A DNA stretch of 64,000 bases from Leptolyngbya subtilissima AS-A7 (GTDB taxonomy: Bacteria; Cyanobacteriota; Cyanobacteriia; Phormidesmidales; Phormidesmidaceae): positions 310,001 through 374,000 of the forward strand of contig NZ_JAMPKY010000004.1 in NCBI RefSeq assembly GCF_039962255.1. Reading direction: 5' to 3'. The notes under the pieces are model-generated. The model did no database searches. It saw nothing but the letters and a program-made list of their open reading frames with translations, and had not been told where the DNA came from. The position numbers were made by a program, and so were the translations under genes. Of this stretch, positions 7,084 to 17,034 are shown piece by piece (position 1 is the stretch's first letter; each line of letters begins with the position of its first letter).

Positions 7084-9039
7084 GTGAAGGGCGATCGCAG
7101 GCAAACTCAGCGGCGAATCTGGCGACGGTGGCGGCATTTGCCAGGGCTGGCCGCTCTTATGTTTGGGGCGGGGGCGATCGCCGGGCTTACCGCATCGCGC
7201 TGGTCGCCCACTCCAGCACCGGGGGCTGGGGGCGACATTACCCCTGCCCTGCGGCTGCAGGGCATACCGCAGCCCATTGTGTTCAACGGTCGCCCGCGCA
7301 TCGATCCGATGCCCCAATTCAAAGAGGTTTGGGAATGTCAGGTGGTGGTGGTGGGCGGTTCCCTCGGTGGAGTCGCCGCCGCTGGCCACGCTATGGCCAG
7401 CGGTGCCACTACCTGCCTAATCGAAGTTGCCCCTTGGTTGGGGGGACAGATTAGCTCCCAGGGTGTCTCTGCCCTTGATGAGTCGCTGCGCATGCGCCAG
7501 GCTAACAATCTGTCGCCCAGCTGGCAGCGGTTCCGACAGATTATTAAGCAGCAGGTGGTCAACTTACCAGCCTGGAGCCCAGGCGGTAGCCCGCGATCGG
7601 TGGCCGACATCAACAGCTGTTGGGTGGGCACCCTGTGCTTTCCGCCCCAGGCTGGGGCCAAAGCCGCCGAACAGTTTTTAGCCGACACTAACCCCGGCGC
7701 CCCAGCGAGCCGCTGGGCTGCGATGACAGCGTTCAAGGGGGCTGAGTTTGACGCCACGGGCCGCCGCATCACCGCAGTATACGGAGTACGGCGCATTCCT
7801 AAAGACCCTAGCTATCGGCCTATGGGGCGACTGTCGGCAGAGCTGGCAGACTGGTACAGCTGGTCGCCCACCGCCGAGTTTGAGCGAGTGCCCGTCAAGC
7901 TACAGCCGCCTCCCGGCCAGTCAATGATTGTGATTGACGCCACCGACACTGGCGAACTGGTGGCCTGGGCTAAGGTGCCCTATCGCGTGGGGTCCGAATC
8001 AAAGGCAACCACAGGGGAACCCAACGCCGCCGCCTTTGACAACCCTGACTGTACCCAGGCCTTTACCTACCCTTTTGCTCTCGGCATTCACAATGATGGG
8101 GGCGACAGTCTGGCCGCTCTGGCACGGCTTCAGCCCACCTACGGCATCCATGAGCACCAAGCCTCGTTTAATTTGGAGGGATTTCCGTTTTTTGCGGGCA
8201 AGAGCGTCTTTCATTACCGGCGCATCGTCAGCCAAAACCGGGGCAACCCCTACGTCGGCTCTCCCGTCGCTGGCGATATTTCTATGATCAACTGGAACCA
8301 GGGCAATGACTGGAACTGGATGGATCCACCGCTACTGCTCAAAGCCGCTGAGCTGGAGGCCGCTGGCCAGCACCAGAACTGGATGGGAGGCCTATCATCG
8401 TCAGCGCTGAAATTTGGCGAAGAGAACGCGCTGATGTTTGCTCGCTGGCTGCTTGAAACCCAGTCTGGCCCCAGCTATCCTCTAGCCTACCTCTACGGGG
8501 CTGATGGCCCTATGGGCACGCTGTCGGGCCTCAGCATGGTGCCCTACTTTCGCGAGGGGCGGCGGATTGTGGGCCGCGCCGCCTATGGCCAAGATGAGTT
8601 TATGATTCGCGAAAACGATCTGCGCTACGGTTTCCCCGGTCAGCGCGACTTTAGCCCTACCACTGTTGGGTTAACTCACTATGCAATCGATATCCACGGC
8701 TGCCGCTACCGCAACTGGCTGCCCTCAGGAGAAGCCGTTGCTGCTCCGGCCCAGGAACCTCGAGTCAAGCCTGTGCAGCTTCCGTTAGAAAGTTTAATTC
8801 CCCAAGGGGTCGACAATTTGCTGATGGGCGGTAAGGCCCTGGCGGCCACCCATATCGCTAGCGCCTCAACCCGCATCCATTACGGCGAGTGGCAGGTGGG
8901 AGCCGCCGCCGGGGTCACCGCAGGCTGGTTGGTGTCACCTGGCGCACCCGTCAATGACCCAGCTGACGTGATCCCTAGCGGTTCTATAGGATCGCTACAG
9001 GAGGTGATGCGGTTGCAAGGGCTGAAGACCCATTGGTAA
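7084..9039 (+). CDS. FAD-dependent oxidoreductase, membrane-anchored or exported
   Basis: A 651-residue protein from GTG 7084. Residues about 15-40 form a hydrophobic anchor or signal (LAALMFGAGAIAGLTA). The dinucleotide fold is at about 82-115 (CQVVVVGGSLGGVAAAGHAM then LIEVAPWLGGQ), and a C-terminal FAD-closing block is LMGGKALAATHIASASTRIHYGEW. This is the layout of the FAD_oxidored group, whose substrates are mostly unknown. No neighbour points to a pathway. The start could lie a few codons downstream, as the leader is basic and no strong ribosome site is visible. Confidence 0.8.
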   Translation: MKGDRRQTQRRIWRRWRHLPGLAALMFGAGAIAGLTASRWSPTPAPGAGGDITPALRLQGIPQPIVFNGRPRIDPMPQFKEVWECQVVVVGGSLGGVAAAGHAMASGATTCLIEVAPWLGGQISSQGVSALDESLRMRQANNLSPSWQRFRQIIKQQVVNLPAWSPGGSPRSVADINSCWVGTLCFPPQAGAKAAEQFLADTNPGAPASRWAAMTAFKGAEFDATGRRITAVYGVRRIPKDPSYRPMGRLSAELADWYSWSPTAEFERVPVKLQPPPGQSMIVIDATDTGELVAWAKVPYRVGSESKATTGEPNAAAFDNPDCTQAFTYPFALGIHNDGGDSLAALARLQPTYGIHEHQASFNLEGFPFFAGKSVFHYRRIVSQNRGNPYVGSPVAGDISMINWNQGNDWNWMDPPLLLKAAELEAAGQHQNWMGGLSSSALKFGEENALMFARWLLETQSGPSYPLAYLYGADGPMGTLSGLSMVPYFREGRRIVGRAAYGQDEFMIRENDLRYGFPGQRDFSPTTVGLTHYAIDIHGCRYRNWLPSGEAVAAPAQEPRVKPVQLPLESLIPQGVDNLLMGGKALAATHIASASTRIHYGEWQVGAAAGVTAGWLVSPGAPVNDPADVIPSGSIGSLQEVMRLQGLKTHW

Positions 9040-9141
9040 ACGATGGACTCAGGTATACGTCACGGCCTGTACAGGCTATGCCGCTTGAGTTGAGCTGCGA
9101 TTGCCCCATCAATCTCCTAAAGACTCAGAACTAGCGATGCT

Positions 9142-9618
9142 CTAGAAGCAGTCTGGCTCAGAAGTAGTTGGAGAAGCGTTAAACAAGGCAAACACCTGCC
9201 GACAGCAACGCCTTAGCCGTTCGCGACAGGTGGGATCGGGAGTAACCTCGCCCGAAAATGCCCAGTTGTCGATAGTAGATAGGCTCCAGCGCTTGCCGCG
9301 GTGGTCAAACCCGGCAAGGTCAAGACCAATCACCCGGCATTTTTCCTGGGGCGACAGGTTTTGGTTGGCATCATTTTCAAAATCGCTGTGTAAGCGAATC
9401 TGCACCAGCAAACTGCGGCACTGAAACAACCGACTCACCCCAGGAAAATGGAACCCCACATCGATGGAGTCAGGGTCGACTAGGTCACGGGTGTCAGGGT
9501 CATTGGCCCAGGGCTTAAGGTCGGCTCGCAGATCGGGAAACTCGGTCTTGAAGAGACCCACTACGGCGGCAATTTTGCTGGCAAACTCAATGCTGCTGGC
9601 CTGTTCTGCTGCGTTCAC
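9142..9618 (-). CDS. Conserved-type hypothetical protein
   Basis: A 158-residue soluble protein starting GTG at 9618. It begins MNAAEQASSIEFASKIAAVV and has a central block HFPGVSRLFQCRSLLVQIRL and a Cys/Arg-rich helix RERLRRCCRQVFALF near the end. No membrane segment or catalytic motif is recognisable. It may share a direction with the exported protein gene upstream at 9730, but a hairpin lies between them. Confidence 0.7.
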   Translation of the reverse strand: MNAAEQASSIEFASKIAAVVGLFKTEFPDLRADLKPWANDPDTRDLVDPDSIDVGFHFPGVSRLFQCRSLLVQIRLHSDFENDANQNLSPQEKCRVIGLDLAGFDHRGKRWSLSTIDNWAFSGEVTPDPTCRERLRRCCRQVFALFNASPTTSEPDCF

Positions 9619-9636
9619 GCGACCTACAACGATAAT

Positions 9637-9669
9637 AGGGGAGCTTTAAGCATAAACTAGCGCTCCCCT
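9637..9669 (-). terminator. Stem-loop between two minus-strand genes
   Basis: AGGGGAGC and GCTCCCCT form a perfect 8-bp stem around a 17-base loop. It lies 61 bases past the stop of the exported protein gene (9730-10305) and could end that transcript. Confidence 0.45.
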
Positions 9670-9729
9670 TTCAACAGTTAACTGGGTAACGGCTGAACCA
9701 ACTTTGGACAACTTCAACCTAGCTCGCAG

Positions 9730-10305
9730 TTACTGAGCTGAGCTGACAACCCCACTGCACATTTCGATCATGCGGTGGTCGTTTTCGCTCAGGTCGCCAA
9801 TGGCGTGGAAACCATCGAGACCAAAGGGAACTAGCTCACCAGAGGCATTGCTAGACGCTACCGCTGAATCTCCAACCATGGCAAGGCTGTAGGGGTAGGT
9901 GTCGGCTTGGTCGTAGCTGTTAATGACAGTCATGGCGATCTCAGTACCCTGTACCTGACCTTCAAAGCAGTCGAAGGACGAGCTGGGGTAGTACAGCGCG
10001 CCATAAACGCGATTGCCCGTGCGCTCTAGCACCACATAGCCTTGACCAATTTGATCAGGCTCGGGAACTTGGCCAAATAGATAGCGCTCGCCCACGGGCT
10101 CTGCAGCCGTCTGAGCAACCGCTAGTGCCTCGGGGGAGATGTGACTATCTACAGTTTGAGCTTGAGCGGCAGTACCTAATGCCGCAACAGTAGCTGCACC
10201 TAACAACACGTAGGATAAAGAGCGGCGATCGCAACTCCGGCCCTGGCCTGCAACTCGGTTTACCAGGGAAGAAAATAGGGTGGATTGAAACGTTTTGATA
10301 CCCAT
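9730..10305 (-). CDS. Exported protein of unknown function
   Basis: A 191-residue protein with an N-terminal basic stretch and a Sec-type signal (SLSYVLLGAATVAALGTAAQAQT, cleavage expected after AQA). The mature part includes VLERTGNRVYGALYYPSSSFDCF, a beta-rich block with one of two cysteines; the second is in MIEMCSGV near the C-terminus, so a disulphide is possible. A good ribosome site (AGGGGG) precedes ATG 10305. I do not recognise a named family. It is probably periplasmic. Confidence 0.72.
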   Translation of the reverse strand: MGIKTFQSTLFSSLVNRVAGQGRSCDRRSLSYVLLGAATVAALGTAAQAQTVDSHISPEALAVAQTAAEPVGERYLFGQVPEPDQIGQGYVVLERTGNRVYGALYYPSSSFDCFEGQVQGTEIAMTVINSYDQADTYPYSLAMVGDSAVASSNASGELVPFGLDGFHAIGDLSENDHRMIEMCSGVVSSAQ

Positions 10306-10747
10306 TTTATTGCCCCCTTTTGTTTAATCTTTATAAATAGCTAATCGATCATTGAGAAAACTCAGTTCTCGCTTTAGCTCAAAGCTTCAATGCGCCGCTC
10401 CATGCCCCTTTCGGGTTCTGTGACTTGAACTCAATGTAGTAGACCTCAGCAACCAGATTTTCACCCTAACGGCGAACCGTAACAACTCTTGTTAGTGGTG
10501 GTCATTTGTTTGCAATTGGTCCAATTTAGCTATGAGTTTCGCCATTCGCCGAGGAGCGATCGCGCTACACACAACTTGTCTTGCCACTGGGTATAGTTTC
10601 GGGCCAATTCCTCAATTAAACATCTGCCGATGGGCCAGCTTGGCAACTGGTCAGAATTGGTAGAGGTCCTCAGTTAGGCTGTAGAGACTTGAGAGTCAGG
10701 GTAAAATCGTAGGTAGAAACCGGTTTTCAGACTTGCAGGAGACAGCA
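10306..10747. other. Intergenic region between divergent genes
   Basis: This 442-base gap must hold the promoters of the exported protein gene and of sasA. I see no ORF, large inverted repeat or riboswitch in it, only a single HIP1-like site near 10,557. Confidence 0.5.
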
Positions 10748-11926
10748 ATGGAGGGTTCCTCCACTTCCTTTGATGACATTCGAGTGCCCCTCAAACTGCT
10801 GTTATTTATTGACAAGCGGCCCAGCCTGGCTCGGCAAATGCGCCAGATTAAGCAGTATCTGAAAACCCTAGAGACTCATTTTGAGTTCAACCTCGATGTG
10901 GTTGACATCGGTGAACAGCCCTACCTCGCCGAGCACTACAAGCTGGTCGCCAGCCCTGCGCTGATCAAAATTTCCCCAGCACCCCAGCAGATGCTGGCTG
11001 GTAGCGACATTATCAATCAGCTAGAACGCTGGTGGCCTAAGTGGCAGCAAGAGCATCTCGATACCCTCAATTCGCTGGGAGTGGAGGCCGAAACAGCCCT
11101 ACCAGCCGACCCCTTGGCACAGCAAGCCGATCTCTTGACCACCTCTGCCGAACTCATAAAACTCTCCGATGAGATTTTTCGGCTCAACCAGACCCGTGAA
11201 GAACTAGAGGCCCAGCTGCGCTTCAAAGATCGCATCATCGCCATGATGGCCCACGACCTGCGCAATCCCCTCACTGCCGCCTCCATTGCGGTTGAAACCC
11301 TGGAGTTGGGCTACGCCCCTAATCAAACCCGCAACATCACTTTGAGCCCTGAGCTCACAGGCCAGCTGCTAAAACACGCCAAGACTCAAATTCGAGCCAT
11401 CAATCGGATGATTACCGATATTCTTAAGGCGGCTCGGGGGGCCTCTATGGAGCTTCAAATTGTGCCTCAGGAGCTCAACCTGCCTGCACTGTGTATGGAG
11501 GTGGTGGATGCTTTTCAAAACCGGCTTCAGGAAAAGCAGCAAAGTTTAACCACCGAAATTCCTCAAGATCTGCCCACGGTCTATGCCGACGGTGCTCAGG
11601 TCAAGCGCGTAGTCACCAACCTGCTTGACAACGCCATTAAATACACGCCTCAGGGGGGACAGGTCTCGATTATTGCGCTACATCGCACCACCCAAAAGGT
11701 ACAGGTGGCTGTGGTAGATACCGGTCCTGGAATTCCGCCCGAAAACCGCGACAAAATTTTTGAGGAAAGCTACCGCCTCCAGCGTGACGTTACTCAGGAT
11801 GGCTACGGGCTAGGGCTGGCTCTCTGCCAACGAATTGTGCGCGCTCACTACGGTCAAATTTGGGTTGACTCGGCCTCTGGGGCGGGCAGCTCTTTTTTCT
11901 TTACCCTGCCGGTCTATCGAGCCTAG
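10748..11926 (+). CDS. sasA: Circadian clock output sensor histidine kinase SasA
   Basis: A 392-residue kinase. Residues about 10-105 form a KaiB-like thioredoxin-fold domain (PLKLLLFIDKRPSLARQM; PYLAEHYKLVASPALIKI), the KaiC-binding part specific to SasA. The H-box is MMAHDLRNPLTAAS with the phosphoacceptor at about His169. The N-box is VVTNLLDNAIKYTP and the G-boxes are VDTGPGIPPENRDKIF and DGYGLGLALCQ. SasA reads the KaiC clock and phosphorylates RpaA. An earlier TTG (10733) is in frame, but AGGAGA is placed for the ATG at 10748, so I use that. No kai genes are in the window. Confidence 0.95.
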   Translation: MEGSSTSFDDIRVPLKLLLFIDKRPSLARQMRQIKQYLKTLETHFEFNLDVVDIGEQPYLAEHYKLVASPALIKISPAPQQMLAGSDIINQLERWWPKWQQEHLDTLNSLGVEAETALPADPLAQQADLLTTSAELIKLSDEIFRLNQTREELEAQLRFKDRIIAMMAHDLRNPLTAASIAVETLELGYAPNQTRNITLSPELTGQLLKHAKTQIRAINRMITDILKAARGASMELQIVPQELNLPALCMEVVDAFQNRLQEKQQSLTTEIPQDLPTVYADGAQVKRVVTNLLDNAIKYTPQGGQVSIIALHRTTQKVQVAVVDTGPGIPPENRDKIFEESYRLQRDVTQDGYGLGLALCQRIVRAHYGQIWVDSASGAGSSFFFTLPVYRA

Positions 11927-12000
11927 ATTGAATTGACCGATCGCCTGCCGCTAACTTCCTACGCGCCCTAAACACGGAGGCCTATGGCAAGATAGGGGCC

Positions 12001-12912
12001 ATGATGAAGCGGTTTTTGCATTATCTAAGCCCTGCCCTCTGGGGCAGAACTCTTTCCCTCTACGGCAGCGGGAAACTCTGGCGTGAGGTGCGGCAACAGG
12101 CCGCCCGATCGCGCTGGGCGGAGGTCACCGCTGCGATCGCATTTCTCTGGCTGCTGGGCCTACTGGGATTCAGTTTTGTGCTGCTCCACAGCGAGCAAAG
12201 TCTATTGCTTCCCCTCGGTGCGCTGGCCCACGGCCTCAAAACCATGCTGGGGATGGCTGCTACCTCACCCACCCCTGCTCCTGGGCTCTGGGGTTTAGGT
12301 CTGGTTGGGTTGGGGGCTTGGCTTTGTCTAGTTGCCGGCACTCAAAAGCTGATGCAGCTGGTGGCAGTGGCCGCGGGCAGTAGTCTCACCCCCCTGGCTC
12401 GCTGGCGCGACCGACTGCTGCCCTGGGGAATCACTTTACTAGGTCTAGGAGTAGCGGGGCTAGTGTTTAGCTTAGTAGGCAGTACGGCCGACGCGGCAGC
12501 GGTTGCTAGCCGATGGAATGCCTTAACTTGGCTAGGGCGTTGGCTGTTAGCTGTTGGGGTTGAGGTCGCTGGTCTGGCGTTGGTATATAAACTTGTCCCG
12601 CAGCGCAGGCTACCCGGTCTAGGGCTATGGCCTGGCGTCAAGGTCGTCTTAGTCCTGGGTTTAGGGATTTTGGGGCTGCGGCACTGGGGACTAAGCTGGC
12701 TGAACCAACAGGCGATCGCCTACGACCTCCTATTAGTGCTTGGTCTCAACCTGGGGACGCTGTATGGGCTGATTCTGCTGGTGCCGGTAGGAGCTCAGGT
12801 CAACCTCAGCGTTCTGCGCCATCGGGGATTCGTTCATCGCCCTCGGGAGCGGTCTATACCCACACCGCCGCTACCATCTTTCGATTCCTTTAAAATCAAG
12901 CGTCGGAATTGA
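12001..12912 (+). CDS. Divergent YihY/BrkB-like integral membrane protein
   Basis: A 303-residue protein with six or more hydrophobic segments from about residue 40 to 270. The C-terminal part, LVYKLVPQRRLPGLGLWPGV through LGTLYGLILLVPVGAQVNLS, lines up with the YihY (UPF0761, formerly ribonuclease BN) pattern of a Pro-Arg-Arg motif, a Gly-rich turn and two last helices. The N-terminal half is less typical, so this is either a diverged member or a related family. Function of YihY proteins is not established. ATG 12001 or 12004 may be used. The gene ends in a 7-bp inverted repeat. Confidence 0.65.
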   Translation: MMKRFLHYLSPALWGRTLSLYGSGKLWREVRQQAARSRWAEVTAAIAFLWLLGLLGFSFVLLHSEQSLLLPLGALAHGLKTMLGMAATSPTPAPGLWGLGLVGLGAWLCLVAGTQKLMQLVAVAAGSSLTPLARWRDRLLPWGITLLGLGVAGLVFSLVGSTADAAAVASRWNALTWLGRWLLAVGVEVAGLALVYKLVPQRRLPGLGLWPGVKVVLVLGLGILGLRHWGLSWLNQQAIAYDLLLVLGLNLGTLYGLILLVPVGAQVNLSVLRHRGFVHRPRERSIPTPPLPSFDSFKIKRRN

Positions 12913-13074
12913 GCCATACCGATTCCGATGGGGGTGTGCCAGTTTGTTGGGAGAGCTGGACGTAATTTTTCGAGCTCCAGGCCTTTCGTTTATCTGTATT
13001 TTGATGCTTTGATTGCCAAATCTTTTCAGGCTTATATAAAGAGCCATGCGATCGCTACAACGCGCTGCTAGCCA

Positions 13075-13263
13075 CTAACGAATTCGCTGAAGGCTGCTGA
13101 CAATGCCTAGACCAAAGCACAGCAAAATTAGTAGCCAGATCACCAGACCCGGCAGAAAAGCCAGCAGCGACAGGCCCCGTAAAACCCATACAATGGCGGT
13201 CACGCCTAAGGCTGCTAAAAAGAGTTTAGTTAGAGGTTGTAGTGGGTAGCGACGACGGCCCAT
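13075..13263 (-). CDS. Small two-span membrane protein, unknown function
   Basis: A 62-residue protein: basic N-terminus MGRRRYPLQP, two hydrophobic segments (LTKLFLAALGVTAIVWVL; FLPGLVIWLLILLCFGLGIV) and a basic tail. The positive charges at both ends predict both termini in the cytosol. No family is recognised. It is divergent from the SRPBCC gene. Confidence 0.65.
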   Translation of the reverse strand: MGRRRYPLQPLTKLFLAALGVTAIVWVLRGLSLLAFLPGLVIWLLILLCFGLGIVSSLQRIR

Positions 13264-13560
13264 GGCGGCAATGTCTCCGTTTGTAAAGCTATGACTAGGC
13301 TACGGGGGAATACTGAGGGGCATTGGTAAAAGCCCCGTAATGATACTACCGTCCCCCCTACGCTACAAAACTGTCTGACCTTTAATAGGAAAGCAAGCGA
13401 TACAGCGCTAGCATGGGCCAGATGCCGCAGCCCTTATTAGGGTAGCGGGCAGGACCGGGGTTTGCGATCGCTCCGGGTCAGACAGCCACCGACAGCCTAT
13501 GCAGGCGCTCACAGGCTGTTGATATCAACACCAGATCGCATCGTTAGGAGGAATAGAGCA

Positions 13561-14148
13561 ATGGTTACTAGCAAAGCTCAAGGTATCCACGAGGTCAGGC
13601 AGGATGGGTTTCTCGCCCAGTTTTCTCCCAGTGACCAAGTGGCGCTGCTTCGGGGAGACGTATTGCTCCAGTCGCCAATCGGCAATACCAGCGGCGCTGT
13701 CACCGCTCACATGTACGTGCCTTTAGCGCGCCCTCAGATTTGGCCTCAGGTAACCAACTACAGCTGCTGGACTCAATATTTTCCTAACATTGTGCACAGC
13801 GAAGTTCTAGAGACCGTAAAAACCGCCACCCAGCGCTATCGCCGTCTCTACCAAGTGGGACGCAAGGGGTTTATGCTGCTGACGGCCCAAGTCGAAATTT
13901 ACCTTAAGGTAGTTGAAACGGCCTGCGAAGCTATTCAGTTTCGCCTAGAGCAGGGCACCTTTTCCCATTTCGCGGCGGATCTGCACCTGCAAGATTTTAA
14001 CCAGGGCACTTTGCTGACCTACTCGGTGCAAGCCGCGCCGACGATTCCGGTACCAACATTTTTAATTGAGCAGGCAATTAAAACCGACCTACCGGGCAAC
14101 ATGCGGCAAATGAGACGGGTGCTATGTGCCCGCTACGGGGTGGCGTGA
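13561..14148 (+). CDS. SRPBCC (START-like) domain protein
   Basis: A 195-residue protein from ATG 13561, which has an ideal ribosome site (TTAGGAGGAATAG); the longer upstream frame is not needed. The sequence fits the coenzyme Q-binding/polyketide cyclase type of SRPBCC fold: the entry MYVPLARPQIWPQVTNYSCWTQYFPNIVHSEVLE, a central beta section and a C-terminal long helix (PTFLIEQAIKTDLPGNMRQM). Such proteins bind hydrophobic ligands in a helix-grip pocket; cyanobacteria carry several of unknown ligand. The fold is likely, the ligand unknown. Confidence 0.78.
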   Translation: MVTSKAQGIHEVRQDGFLAQFSPSDQVALLRGDVLLQSPIGNTSGAVTAHMYVPLARPQIWPQVTNYSCWTQYFPNIVHSEVLETVKTATQRYRRLYQVGRKGFMLLTAQVEIYLKVVETACEAIQFRLEQGTFSHFAADLHLQDFNQGTLLTYSVQAAPTIPVPTFLIEQAIKTDLPGNMRQMRRVLCARYGVA

Positions 14149-14322
14149 GCAGCAGTGGCGCAGAGATAGGGGGGAAGTTTGCGATCGCAGTAAATCTATC
14201 CTAAAAACCACCGCCTAAAACCTGCGGAATGGACATGACCTTCGCTTGCCGAGAGGTCGCGTCAGGGATTATTGCTCTCTAGCAAAATCCTGTGTCTGCC
14301 CAATGGGTTAAAGCTTGGTCTG

Positions 14323-14514
14323 CTAGCGGTAGCGCTCCACAAAGGATCGCCCGGCCGACATGGCTGCACTGCTGGTGGTGTAGAAAGTGCCGTCACTGAG
14401 CACATCCAGGTCAGGCTTCACAATCCAGCACTGGTAGCCTCGGTCTTTGTTGTGGCTGACGCCAATAATCCAGCCGGTCATGGCTGAAACTTGCACGACC
14501 GAATCCGCGTCCAT
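14323..14514 (-). CDS. Small conserved-type protein, unknown function (63 aa)
   Basis: A 63-residue soluble protein beginning MDADSVVQVSAMTGWIIGVS and containing YQCWIVKPDLDVLSDGTFYTT and SSAAMSAGRSFVE. A strong ribosome site (GGGAGGA) precedes ATG 14514. The compact beta-beta-alpha character suggests a small single domain. No function can be assigned. Confidence 0.7.
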   Translation of the reverse strand: MDADSVVQVSAMTGWIIGVSHNKDRGYQCWIVKPDLDVLSDGTFYTTSSAAMSAGRSFVERYR

Positions 14515-14679
14515 CGCAGTATCCTCCCGTGGGCCTAGGACCTATCCCAACGTGAGGGCGAGGGCCAGAGCTGTGCGGTGCTATGGTAAATCAGATTGCG
14601 ACCTGGGTTAACAAAACCCCTGACTTTCTTCTCAATTTCTCAGGTCGATGCTGTACTTTTGCGCCCCTGCCTAGTTGCT

Positions 14680-15345
14680 ATGAGCAATCAAACTCTGCCC
14701 CTCGACGATCGCCTCTACCGCTACTTGATTGATCACTCGGTACATGAACCCGAAGTGCTCGTTGCTCTGCGCCAGGAAACCGCTCAGCACCCCATGGCCC
14801 AGATGCAGATTGCCCCCGAGCAGGGGCAGTTTATGGCGCTGCTAGTGCAGCTTTTGGGGGTAACCAAGGCGCTAGAAGTCGGCGTTTTTACGGGCTATAG
14901 CGCTCTGCGAGTGGCGCTGGCGATGCCTCCGGAAGGCAAGCTGGTGGCCTGTGATGTGAGTGAGGAGTACACAGCGATCGCCCGCCGCTACTGGGAAAAA
15001 GCTGGGGTCGCCCACAAAATTGACCTGCGCATTGCCCCCGCCACCGAAACTCTAGATCAGCTTATTCAAGCGGGCGAAACCAACAGCTTTGACTTTGCCT
15101 TTATCGACGCCGACAAAAGCGGCTACCCCACCTACTACGAGCAGGTGCTCCAGCTGGTGCGCCCCGGCGGCCTCATTGCACTGGACAATGTGCTGTGGTC
15201 GGGCCAGGTAGCCGACCCCGCTGTGCAGGACAGCCGCACTAACACCCTGCGCCGCCTCAATGAGGCGATCCACAACGATAATCGCGTCGTCGCCAGCTTA
15301 GTTCCCATCGCCGATGGTCTGACCCTGGCGATGAAAAGGCGGTAG
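14680..15345 (+). CDS. Class I SAM-dependent O-methyltransferase (CCoAOMT-like)
   Basis: A 221-residue protein. The SAM-binding fold is clear: ALEVGVFTGYSALRVALAMP (motif I) near residue 65, then LVACDVSEEY, and the metal-ligand region FDFAFIDADKSGYPTYYEQVLQLVRPGGLIALDNVLWSG. This is the caffeoyl-CoA O-methyltransferase-like family (PF01596), in which a divalent metal binds Asp and Asn residues of these motifs and a catechol hydroxyl is methylated. The natural substrate in cyanobacteria is not clear. ATG 14680 begins the family-like sequence; 28 upstream codons in frame do not. Confidence 0.9.
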   Translation: MSNQTLPLDDRLYRYLIDHSVHEPEVLVALRQETAQHPMAQMQIAPEQGQFMALLVQLLGVTKALEVGVFTGYSALRVALAMPPEGKLVACDVSEEYTAIARRYWEKAGVAHKIDLRIAPATETLDQLIQAGETNSFDFAFIDADKSGYPTYYEQVLQLVRPGGLIALDNVLWSGQVADPAVQDSRTNTLRRLNEAIHNDNRVVASLVPIADGLTLAMKRR

Positions 15346-15460
15346 GGCTTAATCCCGCAGGACTCGCTTGGGAAGCGTAGCTAACGCATTGAGCCAGGAG
15401 TAGCTGAGCGTAGGGACGACCGTGATAGCTATAACAGAATAATTCCTCAAGGTTACGGAA

Positions 15461-16876
15461 TTACTTGCCAATGCAGAACCGGCTGAAGATTTCATCCAGC
15501 ATAGATTCGGTAATTTCATCGCCGGTAATGCTACCTAGGGCCGCGATCGCAGTCCTTAAATCAATCGTCCAAAAATCTAGTGGTAGCTGATTCTCAATGG
15601 TTTGCTGCACCTGATGGAGCGCATTGCGGGCCGCAGTCAAGGCGGCTCCCTGGCGCTGGTTAATGGTGAACTCTAAATTGGATGTAGTGAGCTGGTCGGC
15701 GTGGATCGCGTTGAGAATTGCGCGTTCTAGGGCATCAATGCCCTGTTGCTGGGCTGCAGCGGTATGGACCACAGGCAAGTTCCCCGGAAAAACGAGATCT
15801 GTCACAACATCGGCAGTGACTAGATCTACTTTGTTAACAACCAGAATTAGAGAAGTTTTCTGTACCGACTCGTAGAGCTGTTGGTCGGCGCCCGTCCACC
15901 CGGCGGCAGCGTCGATGGTAAGCAGCACTAGATCTGCGCCCTGGGCCACCTGGCGCGATCGCGCAATACCCATTTGTTCTACTGGGTCGCTGGCCTCGCG
16001 AATGCCCGCCGTATCCAACACCTGAATGGGGATACCGCCCACCACTAGCTGCGACTCCACCACATCGCGGGTGGTGCCGGGCAGGTCGGTGACAATGGCA
16101 CGATCGCAGCGGCTCCAGGCATTGAGCAGACTTGACTTGCCCACGTTGGGACGACCCACAATCGCTACCTTGAGCCCAGTACGCAGCAGTTCTCCCGATT
16201 CTGCTGTGGCCAGTATGCGCTCGATCTCTGCCAGCACGGCGGTTAACTGCGATCGCACCGTCTTCTCATCTAGCGGCGGCAGGTCGTCTTCAAAGTCGAT
16301 GCGGGCCTCTACCTCGGCTAGCACGTCGAGGCAGGTCGAGCGCAGCTGGCAAATGGGCTGGGTGAGCTTGCCCTGCACTCCGGCCAGGGCTGTCTTCGCC
16401 GCCAGATTTGACTGGGCCGCCACCAGATCGGCTACCCCCTCTGCCTGAGTGAGATCGAGCCGCCCATTCAGAAACGCCCGCAGGGTAAATTCGCCCGGTT
16501 CTGCCAGCCTGGCCCCTTGGCTCAGACAGAGTTGGAGCACCTGCTGCACCGCCATCAACCCGCCGTGGCAGTGAAACTCCACCACATCCTCGCGGGTATA
16601 AGAACGAGGGGCCAGCATGAGCAGCAGCAGCGCTTCATCCACTGGCTGCCGAGTGCTGGGGTCGCGCACCTGGCCATAGAGAATGCGGTGGCTTTCCCAG
16701 GGTTGTTTGCCGGGGGCATGGAATAGTTCGCGGGCGATCGCCACGGCCTTTGCTCCAGACAGCCGCACAATGCCGACGCTGCCCTGCTGGGGGGCAATGG
16801 CAGTAGCGATCGCCGCGATTGTCTCGCCCTGAACTGTTGAGGGTAACGCCCTTTGCTGAGCGGCAGCGCCATTCAT
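15461..16876 (-). CDS. mnmE: tRNA modification GTPase MnmE
   Basis: A 471-residue protein of the expected length. The N-terminal tetrahydrofolate-binding domain starts [24 protein letters not shown]. The inserted G domain has [14 protein letters not shown] (G1), [11 protein letters not shown] (G2), DTAGIRE (G3) and NKVDL (G4). The C-terminus ends in FSRFCIGK, whose cysteine is conserved. With MnmG it installs 5-carboxymethylaminomethyl-type groups on U34 of tRNAs. mnmG is not in the window. The gene is convergent with the methyltransferase upstream in map order. Confidence 0.96.
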   Translation of the reverse strand: MNGAAAQQRALPSTVQGETIAAIATAIAPQQGSVGIVRLSGAKAVAIARELFHAPGKQPWESHRILYGQVRDPSTRQPVDEALLLLMLAPRSYTREDVVEFHCHGGLMAVQQVLQLCLSQGARLAEPGEFTLRAFLNGRLDLTQAEGVADLVAAQSNLAAKTALAGVQGKLTQPICQLRSTCLDVLAEVEARIDFEDDLPPLDEKTVRSQLTAVLAEIERILATAESGELLRTGLKVAIVGRPNVGKSSLLNAWSRCDRAIVTDLPGTTRDVVESQLVVGGIPIQVLDTAGIREASDPVEQMGIARSRQVAQGADLVLLTIDAAAGWTGADQQLYESVQKTSLILVVNKVDLVTADVVTDLVFPGNLPVVHTAAAQQQGIDALERAILNAIHADQLTTSNLEFTINQRQGAALTAARNALHQVQQTIENQLPLDFWTIDLRTAIAALGSITGDEITESMLDEIFSRFCIGK

Positions 16877-17034
16877 AGCATCTATCCTGCAAGGTGAAGT
16901 GATGTTGAAGCCTGGGGCGAGTCTGATAAAGCGCCGATCTACTGGGTAGAATAGAAAAGAATCTTTACGTGCCTCTAAGATTCTACCGCTGAGTTTTTCT
17001 GCTTACTAAGGGGTAGCCTACCAAGCCTTGAGGA

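Noticed and set aside
13299-13367. Inverted G/C runs upstream of the SRPBCC gene
   Set aside because: Only the inner GGGGC/GCCCC stem pairs; the outer runs do not align in register.
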